Shown here piece by piece: positions 27,212 to 35,849 of a DNA stretch of 54,255 nucleotides. Below the pieces are notes generated by a model that was not told where the DNA came from, searched no databases, and was given only the letters and a program-made list of their open reading frames with translations. Both the position numbers and the translations under genes were made by a program. Origin of the DNA: an uncultured Burkholderiales bacterium (lineage in GTDB: Bacteria; Pseudomonadota; Gammaproteobacteria; Burkholderiales; Burkholderiaceae_C). Numbering within the stretch: the first letter of the stretch is position 1; every line of letters begins with the position of its first letter. The stretch covers positions 1-54,255 of the forward strand of contig CALMIL010000070.1 in the NCBI GenBank assembly GCA_937864005.1. Direction: 5' to 3'.

Positions 27212-28477
27212 ATGGATTTCGATTTCTCCCCGGACAAGCTCGCGCTCCAGGAGCGCGTGCGCGACTTCATGCAGCGCCTCGTGCTGCCGTCCAACCGCGA
27301 CTGGCATCGGTATGCCGACGAGGGCGTCTATCCGCTCGACGTCATCGACCCGATCGCGGCGCAGGCGAAGGCGGCGGGCCTGTGGAACCTCTTTCTTCCG
27401 GCGCTGCGCGACGACGAGCCGGGGACGCGGCTTGCGAATCTCGACTACGCGCCGCTGGCCGAGATCATGGGGCGCATTCCGTGGGCGTCCGAGGTCTTCA
27501 ACTGCAGCGCGCCCGACACCGGCAACATCGAACTGCTGCACCGCTTCGCGTCCCCGGCGCAGTCGGCGCGCTGGCTGCGCCCGCTGCTCGAAGGCGAGAT
27601 CCGCTCGTGCTTCGCGATGTCCGAACCCGACGTGGCGTCGAGCGACGCGACGAACCTGCGCACGCGCATCGCGCGCGACGGCGGCGACTATGTGGTCAAC
27701 GGCCGCAAGTGGTTCATCACCGGCGCCGCGCATCCGCGCTGCGAACTGGCGATCGTGATGGGGGTGGGCGGCGATGACGGCGCCAATCCATCCGCCGATG
27801 CGCATCATCGACACTCGATGCTGCTCGTGCCGATGAACACGCCCGGGCTCGAGGTGGTGCGCAACATCCCGGTCGTCCAGCACCGGGCGATCGAAGGGCA
27901 TTGCGAGATCGTGTTTCGCAACGTGCGGGTGCCTGCCGCCAACCTGCTCGGCGAAGAAGGGGCCGGCTTCGCGATGGCGCAGGCGCGCCTCGGGCCGGGC
28001 CGCGTGCACCACTGCATGCGCAGCATCGGCCAGTGCGAACTGGCGCTCGAACTGCTGTGCGACCGCGCGCTCGAGCGCAAGGCCTTCGGCGCCGCGCTGT
28101 CGGGCTTCGCCAACCTGCGCGAGTGGATCGCCGAGAGCCGGATCGAGATCGACCAGGCGCGGCTGCTCGTGCTGCACGCCGCGTGGCGCATGGATCGCGA
28201 CGGCAACGCGGCGGCGCGCACCGAGGTCTCGGCGATCAAGGTCGTCGCCGCGCGGCTGCAGACGCGCGTGCTCGATCGCGCGATGCAGGTGTTCGGCGCA
28301 ATGGGGCTGTCGGGCGATACGCCGCTTGCCTATCTGTGGACCTGGGGCCGGGCGATGCGGCTGCTCGACGGACCCGACGAGGTGCACCTCGGCGTCGTCG
28401 CGCGGCGCGAGCTTGCGCGCGCCCGCGAGCGGCGCGGCGTGACGGCCGACTACCTCGTGCCGCCGCGGCGCGGGTAG
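27212..28477 (+). CDS. Acyl-CoA dehydrogenase
   Basis: This 421-aa FAD enzyme oxidises acyl-CoA thioesters. Family motifs are [16 protein letters not shown] and the WFITGAAHP loop in the FAD-binding middle domain, and [14 protein letters not shown] in the C-terminal helical domain. The sequence is closest in style to the ACAD10/11-type long-chain enzymes. It starts 149 bases from the divergent DUF3095 gene and ends 4 bases from the convergent deaminase. Confidence 0.92.
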   Translation: MDFDFSPDKLALQERVRDFMQRLVLPSNRDWHRYADEGVYPLDVIDPIAAQAKAAGLWNLFLPALRDDEPGTRLANLDYAPLAEIMGRIPWASEVFNCSAPDTGNIELLHRFASPAQSARWLRPLLEGEIRSCFAMSEPDVASSDATNLRTRIARDGGDYVVNGRKWFITGAAHPRCELAIVMGVGGDDGANPSADAHHRHSMLLVPMNTPGLEVVRNIPVVQHRAIEGHCEIVFRNVRVPAANLLGEEGAGFAMAQARLGPGRVHHCMRSIGQCELALELLCDRALERKAFGAALSGFANLREWIAESRIEIDQARLLVLHAAWRMDRDGNAAARTEVSAIKVVAARLQTRVLDRAMQVFGAMGLSGDTPLAYLWTWGRAMRLLDGPDEVHLGVVARRELARARERRGVTADYLVPPRRG

Positions 28478-28481
28478 CCGT

Positions 28482-28991
28482 TCAGTCCGCGTGGTGCGCG
28501 CGCCAGAACCCGGCGTGCAGCGCGGCGATCTCGGCCTCGACCTCGGCCACCGGGCCGATCACCCGCACCGCCTTCTGGCCGCGCGCGAAGACCTCGCGGC
28601 ACGGCAGGCTCATCGTCGGGTTCTCGGCGTGGTTGCCGGTGAGCTCGAGCAGGCGCTCCTCGGTCATGCCGTAGACGACGCGGCCGATGTTGGCCCAGTA
28701 CTGCGTCGCGGCGCACATGCAGCACGGCTCGACGGTCGTGACGAGCGTGCACTGCCACAGGTAGTCGGGCGCGAAGTTCTGCGCCGCGCTGCGCGCGAGC
28801 ACGCTCTCGGCGTGGTTCACGCTGTCGACGTTGCGCTGCTCGGCGAGCACCGTCTCGTGGTCGGGCGCGACGAGGATGGCGCCGAAGGGGTGGCGGCCGA
28901 GCGACATCGCCCGGCGCGCGACCTCGTTGGCGCGGCGCAGGTGGGCCAGCATCTGCGCCGGTGTCGGGTCGGGGTTCGTGAAGGCGGTCAT
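28482..28991 (-). CDS. Cytidine-deaminase-fold nucleobase deaminase, probable guanine deaminase
   Basis: This 169-aa zinc enzyme has the HAE (NHAESV) and PCxxC (EPCCMC) motifs of the CDA fold. The family includes Bacillus-type guanine deaminase. Here it is the last gene of the minus-strand purine catabolic set, 26 bases after the M20 gene, which favours guanine or a related purine as substrate. Substrate remains inferred. Confidence 0.85.
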   Translation of the reverse strand: MTAFTNPDPTPAQMLAHLRRANEVARRAMSLGRHPFGAILVAPDHETVLAEQRNVDSVNHAESVLARSAAQNFAPDYLWQCTLVTTVEPCCMCAATQYWANIGRVVYGMTEERLLELTGNHAENPTMSLPCREVFARGQKAVRVIGPVAEVEAEIAALHAGFWRAHHAD

Positions 28992-29017
28992 CGCAATGCT
29001 GGTCGCGAACGCGGGCG

Positions 29018-30250
29018 CTACGCCGTGGCGAGCAAATCGTACAGCGTGCGCGCGACGACCTTGGTCGCGCGGCGCAGATCCTCGAGCACCAGATGCTCGT
29101 CGGCGCGCTTGGCGTTCGATTCGAAGACGGTGCGCGGGCCGGCGCCGTAGATCGCGGCCGGTATGCCGCGCTCGCAGTACAGCCGCACGTCGGTATAGAG
29201 CGGCGTCCCCGAGGTCGGGATCGGTTCGCCGAAGACCGCCTCGGCGTGACGCTGCAAGGCTTCGACGAGCGGCTTGTTGCCCGGCAGCGGCTGCATCGCG
29301 CGGGCCAGCAGCAGGCGCTTGATCTCCACTTCGATGCCCGGGCAGCCTGCCGCCGCGTCTTCGATCACGCGCCGGATCGTCGCTTCGACGTCGGCCGGGT
29401 TCTCTTCGGGGATCATGCGCCGGTCGAGCTTGAGCACCACCTTGCCCGGAACGACATTCGTATTCGTGCCACCCTCGATGCGGCCGACGTTGAGGTACGG
29501 ATGCGTGATGCCCGGCACCTTGGAGGTGACGAGCTTGTAGAGCGCGTTCTGCGCATAGAGCGCATTCAGGATCGCGACCGCGCCCTGCAGCGCGTCGACG
29601 CCGGTGGCGGGAATCGCGGCGTGCGCCATCTTCCCGTGCACCGTGACCTCCATCTGCAGGCAGCCGTTGTGCGCGGTGACGACCTGGTAGGAAAAGCCGG
29701 CGGCGAGCAGCAGGTCGGGGCGGGTCAGCTTGTTCTGCAGCAGCCAGCCGGGGCCGAGTTCGCCGCCGAACTCCTCGTCGTAGGTGAAGTGCAGCTCGAC
29801 GCTGCCGGCGAGATTCGCGCCGAGCGCTTCGAGCGCGCGCACGGCGAAGCTGTAGGTCGCGAAGTCGCTCTTGCTCACCGCCGACGCGCGGCCGTAGAGC
29901 TTGCCGTCTTCGATGTCACCGCTGTACGGCCCATGCGTCCAGCCGTCGCCGGGCGGCACGACGTCGCCATGCGCGTTGAGCGCGATCGTCGGGCCGTCAC
30001 CGTAGCGTCGGCGCACGATCAGGTTGGTGATCGAGGCCATGCCGTATTCCTCGAGCGCCCAGGGCGGCACCGGATGCTTTTCGACCTCGAAGCCCATGCC
30101 CGAGAGCAACTCGGCCGCGCGTTCGGCGTGCGGCGCGTTGTTGCCGGGCGGGGTGTCGGTCGGCACCTGGACGAGCGCCTGCAGGAAGCGCACCTCGTCG
30201 TCGAAGTGCGAATCGACCCAGGCGTCGAGCTTTGCGTGGCTGGCATTCAT
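29018..30250 (-). CDS. M20-family metallohydrolase (ArgE/DapE-like) in purine cluster
   Basis: This 410-aa enzyme is a two-zinc amidohydrolase of the M20 family. Metal-ligand motifs are NAHGDVVPPGDGW (His-x-Asp) and TYDEEFGGELGPG (catalytic Glu-Glu); a dimerisation domain with EVTVHGKMAHAAIPATGVDA follows. The ATG overlaps the stop of the UraD-AllC gene, so it is co-translated. The window encodes no ureidoglycolate-processing enzyme (AllA or UAH); this protein may act at that point of the pathway, or on a carbamoyl or N-acyl amino acid. Substrate is unproven. Confidence 0.85.
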   Translation of the reverse strand: MNASHAKLDAWVDSHFDDEVRFLQALVQVPTDTPPGNNAPHAERAAELLSGMGFEVEKHPVPPWALEEYGMASITNLIVRRRYGDGPTIALNAHGDVVPPGDGWTHGPYSGDIEDGKLYGRASAVSKSDFATYSFAVRALEALGANLAGSVELHFTYDEEFGGELGPGWLLQNKLTRPDLLLAAGFSYQVVTAHNGCLQMEVTVHGKMAHAAIPATGVDALQGAVAILNALYAQNALYKLVTSKVPGITHPYLNVGRIEGGTNTNVVPGKVVLKLDRRMIPEENPADVEATIRRVIEDAAAGCPGIEVEIKRLLLARAMQPLPGNKPLVEALQRHAEAVFGEPIPTSGTPLYTDVRLYCERGIPAAIYGAGPRTVFESNAKRADEHLVLEDLRRATKVVARTLYDLLATA

Positions 30251-32034
30251 GGGTGTTCTTTCGCGAGTTGTTCGAGCAGGTTGGCAAACGTCCGCACGCA
30301 CAGCTCGGCGTCGTTGTTGCTGATCTCTTCGAGCGGGTTGTGGCTGATGCCGGCGTTGCCGCCGCGCAGGAAGAGCATCGCCTGCGGCATCACCTCGTGC
30401 AGCTTCATCGCATCGTGGCCGGCGCCGCTGGGCATGCGATGCACCGGCAGGCCGGTCGCGGCGACGGCCTGCTCCCAGCGCGCCTGCCACTCGGGCGCGC
30501 TCGGCGCGGCGGCGGCGCGGATCGTCTCTTCGATTCGATGGTGCAGGCCGCGGCGCGCACAGATCGACTCGAGTTCGGCGAGCACGTCGGCGATGCAGGC
30601 GTCGCGCACGGCGTTCGTCGTCGCGCGGATGTCGAGGCTGAACTCGCAACGCCCGGGCACGACGTTGATCGAGCCCGATGGCACCTGCAGCATGCCCATC
30701 GTCGCGACCAGGTTGGGCTCGGCGGCGCCGCGCCGCTCGACGTACAGCGCGAGTTCGGCGACGGCTGTCGCGGCGTCGCGGCGGCGGTCCATCGGCGTCG
30801 TTCCGGCGTGGCTCGCGACGCCGATCACCTCGCCCACGAAGCGCGCATTGCCGTTGATCGACGTGACGACGCCGAGCGGCAGCCCGAGTTCGTTGAGCAC
30901 CGGGCCCTGCTCGATGTGGGTCTCGACGAAGCCGAGGTAGTGCGCCGGGTCGCGCCGCATCGCGCCAATCGTCTCGAGTGTCCCGGGCAGGCCCGCTGCG
31001 CGCATCGCGTCGCGCATGCTCGTGCCATCGGCGTCGAGCTGGTCGAGCCAGGCCGCATCGAAGTGCCCGGTGAGCGCGCCCGAGCCCAGGAAAGTTGCCT
31101 TGTAGCGCTGGCCTTCCTCTTCGGCGAAGGCGACGACCTCGAGGCCGAACGGCAGGCGCCGGCCGGCGCGATGCAGTTCGCGCACGCAGGCCATGGGCAC
31201 GAAGATGCCGAGCCGCCCGTCGTAGCGGCCGCCGTTTCTCACCGTGTCGTAGTGCGATCCAGTAAGCAATCGCTTCGCGTTGGGGTCGCTTGCGCGATAG
31301 ACACCGACGACGTTGCCGACGGCGTCGATATGCGCGTCGTCGAAACCGCAGTCGCGCATCCAGCGCTGCAGCCGGAACGCGCAAGCCTGGTGGGCGGGCG
31401 TCAGGTAGGTGACGGTGAGCTGGCCGTGTTCCTTGTAGCCGGCGTCGCTTTCTGCGGCGAGTTCTTCGGCCCAGTCCCAGATCTGGTTGCCGAGTTCGGG
31501 CGTGACGCCGAACTTGTCGCCGAGCCGGATCTGCGCGATGCGGTGGATATTGCGCAGGCACTCGGCGAGTTCGAAGTCGGGGTGGCCTTCGAGCCGGCGC
31601 GCGAAGGTATCGATGATCTGCTGGCGCGTGAGGCCGAGCCCGCGCGGCCCGCGCACGGCGAGGATGAACGGGAAGCCGAATTTCGCGTTGTAGGCGGCGT
31701 TGAGCTGGGTGAGACGCGCAAACTCGTCCGGGCTGCACGCGCCGAGGCCGGCCTTGGCCTGCTCGTTCGTCGATTCGGCCGTCAGCGTGCCGGCGACGGC
31801 CGCCTTGCCGGCCAGCTCGGGGTGGGCGCGAACGAGGGCGAGCTGGGCGTCGCGCCCGGCGTCGTGCACGACGCCGACGAGCACGTGTTCGAGCTGCGCG
31901 AGGCTCGCGAACGGGCGCCTTTCGAGCGCGCGCTCGACGATCCACGGCGAATGCTCGTACAGGCCGTCGAGCCAGGCGAGCGCCTGCGCTGCCGGCGCGG
32001 CGTTGAGTTGGTCCAGCGTGATCGTCGTCGTCAT
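30247..32034 (-). CDS. Bifunctional OHCU decarboxylase / allantoate amidohydrolase
   Basis: This 595-aa fusion joins UraD (about 1-170) to AllC (about 175-595). The UraD part has HPELAGKAA with the catalytic His and STNEQAKAGL; it decarboxylates 2-oxo-4-hydroxy-4-carboxy-5-ureidoimidazoline to S-allantoin. The AllC part has GSHYDTVRNGGRYDG and AEEEGQRY as zinc ligands and hydrolyses allantoate. I chose the Met at 32034 (MTTTITLDQLN); the frame is open 27 codons further. The two activities flank the allantoinase step done by the neighbouring puuE product. Such fusions are known in betaproteobacteria. Confidence 0.93.
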   Translation of the reverse strand: MTTTITLDQLNAAPAAQALAWLDGLYEHSPWIVERALERRPFASLAQLEHVLVGVVHDAGRDAQLALVRAHPELAGKAAVAGTLTAESTNEQAKAGLGACSPDEFARLTQLNAAYNAKFGFPFILAVRGPRGLGLTRQQIIDTFARRLEGHPDFELAECLRNIHRIAQIRLGDKFGVTPELGNQIWDWAEELAAESDAGYKEHGQLTVTYLTPAHQACAFRLQRWMRDCGFDDAHIDAVGNVVGVYRASDPNAKRLLTGSHYDTVRNGGRYDGRLGIFVPMACVRELHRAGRRLPFGLEVVAFAEEEGQRYKATFLGSGALTGHFDAAWLDQLDADGTSMRDAMRAAGLPGTLETIGAMRRDPAHYLGFVETHIEQGPVLNELGLPLGVVTSINGNARFVGEVIGVASHAGTTPMDRRRDAATAVAELALYVERRGAAEPNLVATMGMLQVPSGSINVVPGRCEFSLDIRATTNAVRDACIADVLAELESICARRGLHHRIEETIRAAAAPSAPEWQARWEQAVAATGLPVHRMPSGAGHDAMKLHEVMPQAMLFLRGGNAGISHNPLEEISNNDAELCVRTFANLLEQLAKEHP

Positions 32035-32993
32035 GATTGAGCCTGTCGTTCGCCGCCCGGCGCGGGATGTGTCGAAGCCCAGTGGCGGGCGATATCGATG
32101 CGGCGGCAGATCCACACCTTGTCGTGCTGCTGCACGTGGTCAAGGAAGCGCTGCAGCGCGCGAAACCGGCCCGGCCGGCCGAGCAGCCGGCAGTGCATGC
32201 CGATGCTCAGCATCTTCGGCCGGTCCAGGCCCGCCGGGTCGCCCTCGGCATAGAGAACGTCGAACGCGTCCTTCAGGTATTGCAGGAACTGCTCGCCGCT
32301 GTTGAAACCCTGCGCCGACGCGAAGCGCATATCGTTGGTATCGAGCGTATAGGGGACGATCAGACGCTGCAGCGTCGTGCCGTCGGACTTCGCGACCGGC
32401 ATCCAGAACGGCAGGTCATCGCCGTAGTAGTCGCTGTCGTACTCGTAGCCGCCGTGGTCGGCGACGAGGCGCTTCGTGTTCGGGCTGTCGCGCCCGGTAT
32501 ACCAGCCGAGCGGCCAGCGCCCGCCGGTCAGCTCTCGGATGATGCGGGTTGCTGCGGCGATATGTTCGCGCTCGGTTGCCTCGTCCATGTCCTGGTAGTG
32601 GATCCAGCGCCACGAGTGGCTCGCGATCTCGTGGTCGGCATCGACGCAGGCGCGCGTCAGCTCGGGGTTGCGCTCGAGCGCCATCGCGACGCCGAAGACC
32701 GTGAGCGGCAGGCTGCGCCGTTCGAACTCGCGCAGGATGCGCCAGGCGCCGGCGCGCGAGCCGTACTCGTAGATCGACTCCATCGACAGATGGCGCGCCG
32801 GGTAGGCCTGCGCGCCGATGATCTCGGAGAGGAAGGCCTCGGACGCCGCGTCGCCGTGCAGCACGCAGTTCTCGCCGCCTTCCTCGACGTTCAGCACGAA
32901 CTGCAGCGCGATGCGCGCGCCGCCCGGCCAGCGCGCGTGCGGCGGGTTGCGGCCGTAGCCGGTCAGGTCGCGCGGATAGTCGGCGGTCATCAT
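32031..32993 (-). CDS. puuE: Allantoinase PuuE
   Basis: This 320-aa protein is the polysaccharide-deacetylase-fold, cofactor-independent type of allantoinase, which opens allantoin to allantoate. Typical stretches are YPRDLTGYGRNPP, QFVLNVEEGGEN, DADHEIASHSWRWIHYQ and GMHCRLLGRPGR. It overlaps the uraD-allC start by 4 bases and starts 16 bases after gntR, so the four form one unit. Confidence 0.96.
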   Translation of the reverse strand: MMTADYPRDLTGYGRNPPHARWPGGARIALQFVLNVEEGGENCVLHGDAASEAFLSEIIGAQAYPARHLSMESIYEYGSRAGAWRILREFERRSLPLTVFGVAMALERNPELTRACVDADHEIASHSWRWIHYQDMDEATEREHIAAATRIIRELTGGRWPLGWYTGRDSPNTKRLVADHGGYEYDSDYYGDDLPFWMPVAKSDGTTLQRLIVPYTLDTNDMRFASAQGFNSGEQFLQYLKDAFDVLYAEGDPAGLDRPKMLSIGMHCRLLGRPGRFRALQRFLDHVQQHDKVWICRRIDIARHWASTHPAPGGERQAQS

Positions 32994-33009
32994 CGTTTCG
33001 GGCCTGGTT

Positions 33010-33765
33010 TCAGTTGACGGGGCGCAGCGCCTGCTGCAGATCGGGCACGCGCGGGTCGAGTTGCAGGTTGCGCTCGACGTTGTGCAGATGGTCTTCCATC
33101 AGCTTCACCGCCGCGCGCGCGGCGCCGCGCTCGAGCGCATCGACGATCGCGACGTGTTCCGCGTACGAATGCTCGGCCGAATGCGCCGACTGGTACATCA
33201 GCGCGATCAGCGAGCAGCGCGTGAGCAGATCGCCGAGCAGGTCGGCGAGCGCGTCGTTGCCAAGCATGCGCGCGAGCACGATGTGAAAGTCCGCCAGCAG
33301 CCGGGTGCGGCCGGACACATCGGTGCGCGCAAGCGCCGCGCGCTCGTCCTTCAGGTGCGCGCGCAGTTCGGCGAGTTGCGCCGCCGTCAGCCGGCCGCAG
33401 AGCTTGCGCACCATCGCGGCCTCGAGCATGTTGCGCACCTCGAAGACCTGGCGCGCTTCCTCGACGCTCGGCTCGGCGACGCGCGCGCCGCGCGCCGGCT
33501 CGAGCGTCACGAGGCGGTCGCGGCTCAACTGGTTGAGCGCCTGACGCACGAGCGTGCGCGAGACCTGGAAGATGTCGGCGATCTTCTGCTCGGCGAGCTT
33601 GGTGCCTGGCATCAGCCGGCGCTCGACGATCGCGGTCGTGATCGACTCGACGATCTTGCGCGTGCTGTCCGGGCGCGCCGCATCGCCGGCCGCGCGCGCG
33701 GGGCTGCGCGCCGGGCGAGGCTTTCGGGTCGGGACGGCGATCATGAACCGGGCAGGGGTCGTCAT
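33010..33765 (-). CDS. GntR-family regulator (FCD type) of purine catabolism
   Basis: This 251-aa protein has an N-terminal winged helix (about 45-105, with FQVSRTLVRQALNQLSRDRLV) and a C-terminal FCD ligand domain (AELRAHLKDERAAL, ADFHIVLARMLGN, YAEHVAIVDALERG). It leads the puuE operon and faces uraH. Two TGTATACA palindromes, at 33973 and 34445, are its likely operators. The ligand may be a pathway intermediate such as urate or allantoin. Start is uncertain; Met at 33789 and 33744 are alternatives. Confidence 0.9.
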   Translation of the reverse strand: MTTPARFMIAVPTRKPRPARSPARAAGDAARPDSTRKIVESITTAIVERRLMPGTKLAEQKIADIFQVSRTLVRQALNQLSRDRLVTLEPARGARVAEPSVEEARQVFEVRNMLEAAMVRKLCGRLTAAQLAELRAHLKDERAALARTDVSGRTRLLADFHIVLARMLGNDALADLLGDLLTRCSLIALMYQSAHSAEHSYAEHVAIVDALERGAARAAVKLMEDHLHNVERNLQLDPRVPDLQQALRPVN

Positions 33766-33820
33766 CGAGTGATCGGATCGGCGATGCACCCCGGCACCGG
33801 CGATGGCTTGGCCCCGAAGA

Positions 33821-33904
33821 CCCTCACCGCGCCTTCTCCCGCGCGCGGGAGAGAAAGAACGGTCCCCTCTTCCCCGGCAACGGGGCAGAGGGTCGAGGTG
33901 AGGG
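33821..33904. repeat. 84-bp palindromic REP-like element
   Basis: Outer arms CCCTCACC (33821-33828) and GGTGAGGG (33897-33904) enclose two hairpins: a perfect 18-nt palindrome at 33835-33852, and CCCTCT (33865-33870) with AGAGGG (33887-33892) including an inner CCCC/GGGG. This layout is typical of dispersed bacterial interspersed palindromic repeats. It lies between gntR and its likely operator. Confidence 0.75.
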
Positions 33905-33970
33905 GTGCGACGATACGGTTGCGGAGCGGGGTCGCCAATGCGGTCGAATTGTGCTTGCGTTGCAGGCTAA

Positions 33971-33982
33971 ACTGTATACACT
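33971..33982. promoter_or_regulatory. Likely GntR operator upstream of uraH
   Basis: ACTGTATACACT contains the perfect palindrome TGTATACA (33973-33980). It lies 58 bases before uraH and about 205 bases before gntR on the other strand. A TTGCGT (33955-33960) and TACACT (33977-33982) with 16-bp spacing suggest it overlaps a -10 element. Confidence 0.7.
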
Positions 33983-34039
33983 TTTTGGATTTCTGCAACC
34001 CCGAACGAAGCGGCCGGCGTGCCGCGATGGAGACCGGCG

Positions 34040-34393
34040 ATGGGCAAGCTCACGACACATGTGCTCGACACGATGAACGGCTGCCCGGCAGCCGGCATGC
34101 GGGTACGGCTGTACGCGCTCGAAGCGGGCGCCGCGGCGCTCGTCAAGGAACTGACGCTCAACGCCGACGGGCGGGCCGACGCGCCGCTGCTCGAAGGCGA
34201 GGTCTTTGCCGTCGGCGCCTACAGACTGGTGTTCGACGTTGCGGCGTACTTTCGTGCGCGCGGCGTCGCGCTGCCCGAGCCGCCGTTCCTCGACGCCGTG
34301 CCGCTCGACTTCGGGCTGGCCGACACCGGCGCGCACTACCACGTGCCGCTGCTCGCAAGCCCCTGGGCGTACTCGACCTATCGCGGCAGTTGA
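34040..34393 (+). CDS. uraH: 5-hydroxyisourate hydrolase
   Basis: This 117-aa transthyretin-like enzyme hydrolyses 5-hydroxyisourate, the product of urate oxidation, to OHCU. The signature LTTHVLDTMNGCPA is at the N-terminus and the C-terminal YRGS ending is intact. I chose the ATG at 34040 over the one 7 codons earlier because homologues start at the LTTHVLD strand. It lies between the two operator palindromes. Confidence 0.96.
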   Translation: MGKLTTHVLDTMNGCPAAGMRVRLYALEAGAAALVKELTLNADGRADAPLLEGEVFAVGAYRLVFDVAAYFRARGVALPEPPFLDAVPLDFGLADTGAHYHVPLLASPWAYSTYRGS

Positions 34394-34442
34394 GCCGCGG
34401 CGGCCGCGCTTCGGGTTTGTACGGTATGCCGTCCCCCACAGA

Positions 34443-34454
34443 ACTGTATACAGT
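34443..34454. promoter_or_regulatory. Likely GntR operator upstream of puuD
   Basis: ACTGTATACAGT is a perfect 12-bp palindrome, matching the site at 33971 in 11 of 12 bases. It is 132 bases before the puuD start. The pair of matching sites flanking uraH strongly suggests one regulator for the whole island. Confidence 0.75.
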
Positions 34455-34585
34455 GCGAACGCATGTCGCCGCGGAGCCCCGGTCAACGAGCGGGTCGCGA
34501 CATCCACGCCTTACAGAGCCCGCCGTGGTAAGGATCGCCGAGCCCAGCGCCGTGGCGCGGGGCGGGGCCTTCCGAGGCTGACTGC

Positions 34586-35782
34586 ATGGACGCTTACGCT
34601 CTCGACTGGGTCAACCTGCTGCTGCGCTGGGCGCACGTCATCGTCGCGATCGCGTGGATCGGCTCGTCGTTCTACTTCGTCTTCCTCGACAACAGCCTGA
34701 CGCCGCCGCCCGATCAGCTCTCCAAGGACAAGGGCGTCAGCGGCGAGCTGTGGGCCGTCCACGGCGGGGGTTTCTATCACCCGCAGAAATACGCCGTCGC
34801 GCCGAAGAAGATCCCCGAGCATCTGCACTGGTTCTACTGGGAGAGCTACTCGACGTGGCTGACCGGCTTCGCGCTGTTCACCGTGCTCTACCTCTACCAG
34901 GCGAGCAGCTTCCTGATCGACCGGAACCTGGTGGACTGGTCGCCGGTTGCGGCGGGTGCGGCAGCGATTGCCTTTCTCGTCGTCTTCTGGTTCGTCTACG
35001 ACGCGATCTGCCGCGCCTTCGGCCAGGGCGATCGCGCCGACCGCATCGTCAGCATCGGCGTCACCGTCTTCGTCGTCTTCGCGTCGTGGCTGGCGTGCCA
35101 TCTGTTCCCCGGGCGCGCCGCATTCCTGCTCGTCGGCGCGATGATGGCGACGTCGATGAGCGCGAATGTCTTCTTCTGGATCATTCCGGGCCAACGCAAG
35201 GTGATCGCGCAGCTGAAGGCCGGAGAGCCGGTCGATCCGGTGCACGGCCAGCGCGCCAAGCAGCGCAGCGTGCACAACACCTACTTCACGCTGCCGGTGC
35301 TGATCGCGATGCTCAGCAACCACTACGGCTTCCTGTACGGCGCGCCGAACAACTGGGTCGTGCTCGTCGTCATCATGGTCGCCGGCGCGCTGATCCGCCA
35401 CTCGTTCGTCGCCCGCCACAAGGCGCTGGTGCAGGGCAAGCCGGTGCCGTGGCGCTACGCCGTGGTCGGCACGCTGCTCATCGTCGGCCTGGCGGCCTGG
35501 CTGATGCCCGCGCCGCAGCCCAAGGCGGTGGCCGCCGCGCCGGTGACGTACGCCGAGTTGCGCGAGGTGCTCGACGCGCGCTGCGTGGTCTGTCACAACG
35601 ACCAGCTCGCGAGCAAGAACGTGAACCTGACGCACGCCGATGCGGTTGCCCAGCACGCGCAGATGATCAACCAGCAGGTCGCGATCCTGAAGACGATGCC
35701 GCTCAACAACGCGACGCAGATCACCGATGCCGAGCGGGCGCTGGTCGGGCGCTGGTTCAAGGAAGGTGCGCCGGTCAAGTAG
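34586..35782 (+). CDS. puuD: Membrane urate oxidase PuuD with C-terminal cytochrome c domain
   Basis: This 398-aa protein is the integral-membrane urate hydroxylase type. About eight transmembrane segments occupy residues 1-310, with the conserved AHVIVAIAWIGSSFYFVFLD, GGGFYHPQKY and HWFYWESYSTW. After the last helix a cytochrome c domain carries the heme motif CVVCH (about 332-336). The protein oxidises urate to 5-hydroxyisourate and passes electrons to the respiratory chain instead of making H2O2. Its neighbours uraH and the uraD-allC fusion supply the next steps. Confidence 0.94.
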   Translation: MDAYALDWVNLLLRWAHVIVAIAWIGSSFYFVFLDNSLTPPPDQLSKDKGVSGELWAVHGGGFYHPQKYAVAPKKIPEHLHWFYWESYSTWLTGFALFTVLYLYQASSFLIDRNLVDWSPVAAGAAAIAFLVVFWFVYDAICRAFGQGDRADRIVSIGVTVFVVFASWLACHLFPGRAAFLLVGAMMATSMSANVFFWIIPGQRKVIAQLKAGEPVDPVHGQRAKQRSVHNTYFTLPVLIAMLSNHYGFLYGAPNNWVVLVVIMVAGALIRHSFVARHKALVQGKPVPWRYAVVGTLLIVGLAAWLMPAPQPKAVAAAPVTYAELREVLDARCVVCHNDQLASKNVNLTHADAVAQHAQMINQQVAILKTMPLNNATQITDAERALVGRWFKEGAPVK

Positions 35783-35849
35783 CTGGTGCGCGATGCGAGA
35801 AGGCGCCCGATCGCTTCGGGCGGGGAACAACCAAGAACGAGGAGACAAG

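Noticed and set aside
24659-28387. A 1242-codon open frame on the minus strand
   Set aside because: Only the last 360 codons (serC) are real; the rest is antisense to the acyl-CoA dehydrogenase and out of frame with the DUF3095 gene. GC-rich codon use keeps such frames open.
29018-32143. A 1041-codon frame ending in the M20 hydrolase
   Set aside because: The part before 30250 is the UraD-AllC gene read out of frame; it has no family features.
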